Origin: Woeseia sp.
Lineage (GTDB): Bacteria > Pseudomonadota > Gammaproteobacteria > Steroidobacterales > Woeseiaceae
Length of the DNA: 7,692 bases
Assembly: GCA_003229095.1 (NCBI GenBank)
Contig: QIHS01000132.1
Location: 1-7,692, forward strand
Direction: 5' to 3'
The notes under the pieces were generated by a model. That model worked only from the letters and a program-made list of their open reading frames with translations. It was not told where the DNA came from and did no database searches. Each line of letters opens with the position of its first letter. The stretch's first letter is position 1. Shown in pieces: positions 5,114 to 7,692 of the stretch. A program made the translations under genes and the position numbers.

Positions 5114-6334
5114 ATGCGCCAGCAGGCAACAAATCAAGCCAATGCAGGGGCGGGCGCGCAATCGCCCGCCCCTGCACCGATGAAGCAACGCCCGCCGCTT
5201 AGTCCCGAAGCACGCCGACGCAAGATCTGGACGATCGCCAATCAACTTCTGCTGATCGCTATTGCGGTGATACTGGTCGCCCTCGCGGCGCGCAATATTG
5301 CCCTGAACCTGCAGGCGCGCGGCCTCACCTCGGGATTTGATTTTCTTTGGCGCGAAGCAGGATTCAAAGTTGGCTTCAGTCTGATTGCGGTAAACGAATC
5401 CTCGACATACGGTCGGATTTTTTTTGTCGGCTTGCTCAACTCTCTGCTTATATCTGCCCTGGGCATAATAGCCGCCACGACGCTTGGATTTGTGGTCGGG
5501 ATCGCGCAGCTCTCGCCGGGCCGCCTGATACGCCTTGTCGCCAGGCTTTATGTTGATCTGGTGCGCAATCTGCCGCTGCTTCTTCATGTGCTGCTCTGGC
5601 AGACGGTGTTTCTGAATGTCCTGCCCAGAGTGCAGCAGGCCATAGATTTCGGCGGCATCGCTTTCCTGAGCAATCGTGGGCTCAACCTGCCCGCGGTCGT
5701 TTCGGTCCCGCCGCTCGCAACAACCCTTTTGGTCGCTGCCGGACTGACAACAATCCTTGCCATTGGCGCTGCCCGCAAAGCGCGGCGTGATGCGGTTGAT
5801 CGCCACCTGTTTGTGCCGCTCCTGCATTGGGCGGTGGTCGCCGGTTTGCTGATCGTCGCCCTGGTGATCATCGAGTGGCAGTACCCCGTACAAAAAGGTT
5901 TCAACTTTCGTGGCGGCGTCGAAGTCGTGCCGGAATTGCTGATGCTGCTCGCGGCGCTGACCGTCTATAACAGCTCCTACATCGCCGAGATCGTCCGGGC
6001 AGGAATTCAATCGGTCAACGAGGGACAAAGGCAGGCGGCACTGTCGCTCGGTCTTCCAGACCGGCAAACGACGAAACTTGTCATTGTGCCCCAAGCGATC
6101 CGCGTCATGATCCCTTCTCTGGCAAATCAATATTCTCACCTCATCAAAGGCTCGGCACTGGCAACGGTTATCGGATATCCCGACCTTGTCAGCGTCTTTA
6201 TGGGAACATCGCTGAACCAGACCGGACGCGCCATTGAAATCGTGACGATGACGGCTGCGGTCTATCTGACGCTGACGGCTTTGGTGTCCCTGGCAACCAG
6301 CATCAGTCGCCGCATCGCCCTGGTGGAACGCTAG
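5114..6334 (+). CDS. aapQ: General L-amino acid ABC transporter, inner-membrane permease
   Basis: One of the two membrane subunits that form the amino acid channel, about 406 residues, close to known AapQ proteins. An arginine-rich cytoplasmic start is followed by a membrane helix (about 41-62). The His/Glu/Gln permease domain then begins (YGRIFFVGLLNSLLISALG, YVDLVRNLPLLLHVLLW). A large insert with two more hydrophobic segments is characteristic of AapQ. The EAA loop reads EIVRAGIQSVNEGQRQAALSLG, with 9 residues from its Gly to VIVPQ, as in functional members; it contacts the ATPase. The start is uncertain: ATG at 5114 lies 4 bases after the aapJ stop with no clear ribosome binding site, a TTG precedes it, and an in-frame ATG at 5180 (MKQRPPL) lies right after a strong stem-loop. 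The last option gives 384 residues. It ends directly against the aapM ATG. Confidence 0.92.
   Translation: MRQQATNQANAGAGAQSPAPAPMKQRPPLSPEARRRKIWTIANQLLLIAIAVILVALAARNIALNLQARGLTSGFDFLWREAGFKVGFSLIAVNESSTYGRIFFVGLLNSLLISALGIIAATTLGFVVGIAQLSPGRLIRLVARLYVDLVRNLPLLLHVLLWQTVFLNVLPRVQQAIDFGGIAFLSNRGLNLPAVVSVPPLATTLLVAAGLTTILAIGAARKARRDAVDRHLFVPLLHWAVVAGLLIVALVIIEWQYPVQKGFNFRGGVEVVPELLMLLAALTVYNSSYIAEIVRAGIQSVNEGQRQAALSLGLPDRQTTKLVIVPQAIRVMIPSLANQYSHLIKGSALATVIGYPDLVSVFMGTSLNQTGRAIEIVTMTAAVYLTLTALVSLATSISRRIALVER
5143..5176 (+). promoter_or_regulatory. GC-rich 14-bp perfect stem-loop after aapJ
   Basis: TGCAGGGGCGGGCG (5143-5156) and its exact complement (5163-5176) flank the 6-base loop CGCAAT. 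No T run follows, so it is not a standard terminator. It lies 33 bases after the aapJ stop and either inside the first codons of aapQ or just before an alternative aapQ ATG at 5180. Stem-loops at this place in transporter operons usually protect the binding-protein mRNA from 3' decay or reduce downstream translation, giving more binding protein than permease. Confidence 0.65.
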
Positions 6335-7455
6335 ATGGACGATAGAAACGACAACGCACAGGGTCTGCTTGGCCGCGCCGCGAGGATCATTGGCGCACAG
6401 ATTTCCATTGCTGTTCGGCGCCCGATCACGTCACTTGCCTCGCTCGCGCTGATCTATCTGGCATGGATCGGAGTGCAGCAGCTACTTGCCTGGGCGGTTG
6501 TCGATGCGACCTGGAACGCAACCGACCGGTCCGGCTGCAACCCCGAGGGTGCCTGCTGGGCATTCATTGTGAACCGCCTGCCACAGTTTCTCTTCGGCTT
6601 CTACCCCGCAGAAGAGCGATGGCGAGCCGTGCTCCCGCTGATAACGCCGCTCATATTCATGATGCTTGTCGCCGTACCGGCACTTCGCCATGGCAAGGTC
6701 ATCGCCCTGGCAGGGTTTGTCCTGTACCCGTTCGCCGCTGTTCTTCTGCTCGGCGGGGGTGTGCTGGGTCTTGAACCGGTTTCCTCTGAATTGTGGGGCG
6801 GACTTACGCTGACGATGCTGATCTTTACCAGTTCATTTGGTTTGGCCCTGCCTATCGGCATTGGCCTGGCGCTGGCGCGGACCTCGACAATGCCGGTGCT
6901 CAGGGTTTTCGCCACCGGGTTTATCGAGTTCTGGCGCGGTCTGCCGCTGATCGCGATCCTGTTCATGTCGGTGATCATGCTGCCGCTTTTCCTGCCACCG
7001 GGTGTGGACTCACCGCGGCTGTTGCTGGCCATGGTCGGGATCACATTTTTTGCCTCGTCCTATCTCGCCGAAGTTATTCGCGGCGGCCTGAACGGTATTG
7101 ATCTGGGCCAGTACCGGGCGGCGCAGGCCATTGGCTTATGCAGTTCTACATCGTAATCCCGCAAGTGCTCCGGATGACCGTTCCGGTCATCGTCAACACC
7201 GCCATCTCGCTGTTCAAGGACACCACGTTTGTCATTGTAGTTGGCCTTTTTGATCTTCTGAACATTGTCCTGGCGGGCCTGTCGGACCCGAACTGGATCG
7301 GCTCGGCAACCGAGGGCTATATATTTGTCGGTATCGTCTACTGGCTGATCTGCTTTGTCATGTCTCGTATCAGCAAGCAACTTGAGGTCCGCACGGATGC
7401 GCGCCACAAGAAATCCGGTGTCCATTTGTCGACTTTACCGGCGGCCCGACTATGA
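6335..7455 (+). pseudogene. aapM: General L-amino acid ABC transporter permease, frameshifted
   Basis: Second membrane subunit of the transporter. The ATG at 6335 directly follows the aapQ stop. The first frame has an N-terminal helix (about 32-55), the AapM-type periplasmic segment (CNPEGACWAFIVNRLPQF), several helices, TLTMLIFTSSFGLALPIGIGLALAR, EFWRGLPLIAILF and the EAA loop EVIRGGLNGIDLGQYRAAQAIG (Gly267). It then derails to CSSTS and a stop (7154-7156). The correct continuation, MQFYIVIPQVLRMTVPVIVNT onward to LFKDTTFVIVVGLFDLL and SDPNW, is in another frame from 7138 to the stop at 7453-7455. The loop Gly is followed by 5 residues before IVIPQ; the family and AapQ have 9. This implies a net loss of about 13 bases at 7136-7138, and restoring them makes the gene exactly 378 codons. 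The product is probably non-functional. Confidence 0.88.
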
Positions 7456-7692
7456 TCACCGTGCGCAACCTGTGCAAATGGTATGGCGACCATTGCGCAC
7501 TTCAGGGCGCTTCCCTGTATGTTGCCGAAGGTGATTGCGTCGTGCTGTGTGGCCCTTCCGGTTCGGGAAAATCAACTCTGCTGCGCTGCCTGAACGGGCT
7601 AGAGGAATGGAGCGAGGGCACGATCGAGATCGACGGTTCTCCGATCCGGCACACCGCAAAAGACCTCCGTAAATTACGCCGTGAAATGGGCA
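7452..7692 (+). CDS. aapP: General L-amino acid ABC transporter ATPase (partial)
   Basis: First 80 codons of the ATP-hydrolysing subunit. The ATG at 7452 overlaps the aapM stop (ATGA), so it is probably translated by coupling; no good ribosome binding site is seen. It reads MITVRNLCKWYGDHCAL with Tyr11 as the likely adenine-stacking residue, then the Walker A motif GPSGSGKST (34-42, Lys40) and LLRCLNGLEEWSEGTIEIDG, typical of polar amino acid transporter ATPases of the GlnQ/HisP/AapP type. The window ends at REMG, just where the Q-loop should begin. Signature and Walker B motifs are therefore outside. Nothing in this part looks damaged. Confidence 0.92.
   Translation, partial: MITVRNLCKWYGDHCALQGASLYVAEGDCVVLCGPSGSGKSTLLRCLNGLEEWSEGTIEIDGSPIRHTAKDLRKLRREMG

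Noticed and set aside
5057..6139. A 360-codon open frame on the minus strand across the aapJ end and aapQ
   Set aside because: It lies antisense to the well-supported AapQ, shows no recognisable domain and has the Arg/Gln/Asp-rich composition usual for antisense frames of GC-rich membrane-protein genes.

Overview
The window looks like an accessory region of an alphaproteobacterium, most likely of the Hyphomicrobiales (Rhizobium, Brucella/Ochrobactrum or Phyllobacterium type). The evidence is a GC-rich coding style and a gene set that matches the general L-amino acid ABC transporter (AapJQMP) typical of that order. No RNA gene, CRISPR array or replication origin was seen.

Left third (1-1639): two IS3-family insertion sequences on the minus strand, one nested in the other. 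Element A runs from the left edge to about 1213, where a TGACCTGCCCCCC end can be read. It carries orfA and an orfB with a complete DDE triad, but both frames are disturbed by small indels. Element B (about 1214-1639) keeps its right end, an intact orfA, a textbook A AAA AAG slippery site and the first 30 or so codons of orfB. That orfB is cut by the end of element A. The remaining 160 bases before the next gene hold a short open frame that may be the tail of a gene destroyed by element B.

Middle (1800-4006): a LysR-type regulator gene on the minus strand diverges from a gene for a PLP-dependent cystathionine beta-lyase-like enzyme on the plus strand. The 152-bp gap between their start codons holds a perfect 7-bp inverted repeat around 11 bases (AAGTTAT-N11-ATAACTT), a good candidate binding site for the regulator. 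It also holds a TTGACA box and a strong ribosome binding site before a GTG start.

Right half (4084-7692): aapJ (periplasmic binding protein), aapQ (permease), aapM (permease) and the start of aapP (ATPase), closely spaced on the plus strand. A perfect 14-bp GC-rich stem-loop lies just after aapJ. aapM is broken inside its EAA loop. Comparison with the family spacing, and with AapQ in the same window, suggests a net loss of about 13 bp there.

Taken together: a LysR-controlled locus that probably imported an amino acid, perhaps a sulfur-containing or otherwise beta-substituted one, through an Aap-type transporter and cleaved it with a C-S (or C-X) lyase. It is now bordered by decaying IS elements, and the inner-membrane channel is probably inactive because of the aapM lesion. 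Nothing here looks like a wholly new system. The most rewarding points are the aapM lesion, the aapJ-aapQ hairpin, the divergent operator and the altered cofactor-binding motifs of the lyase.
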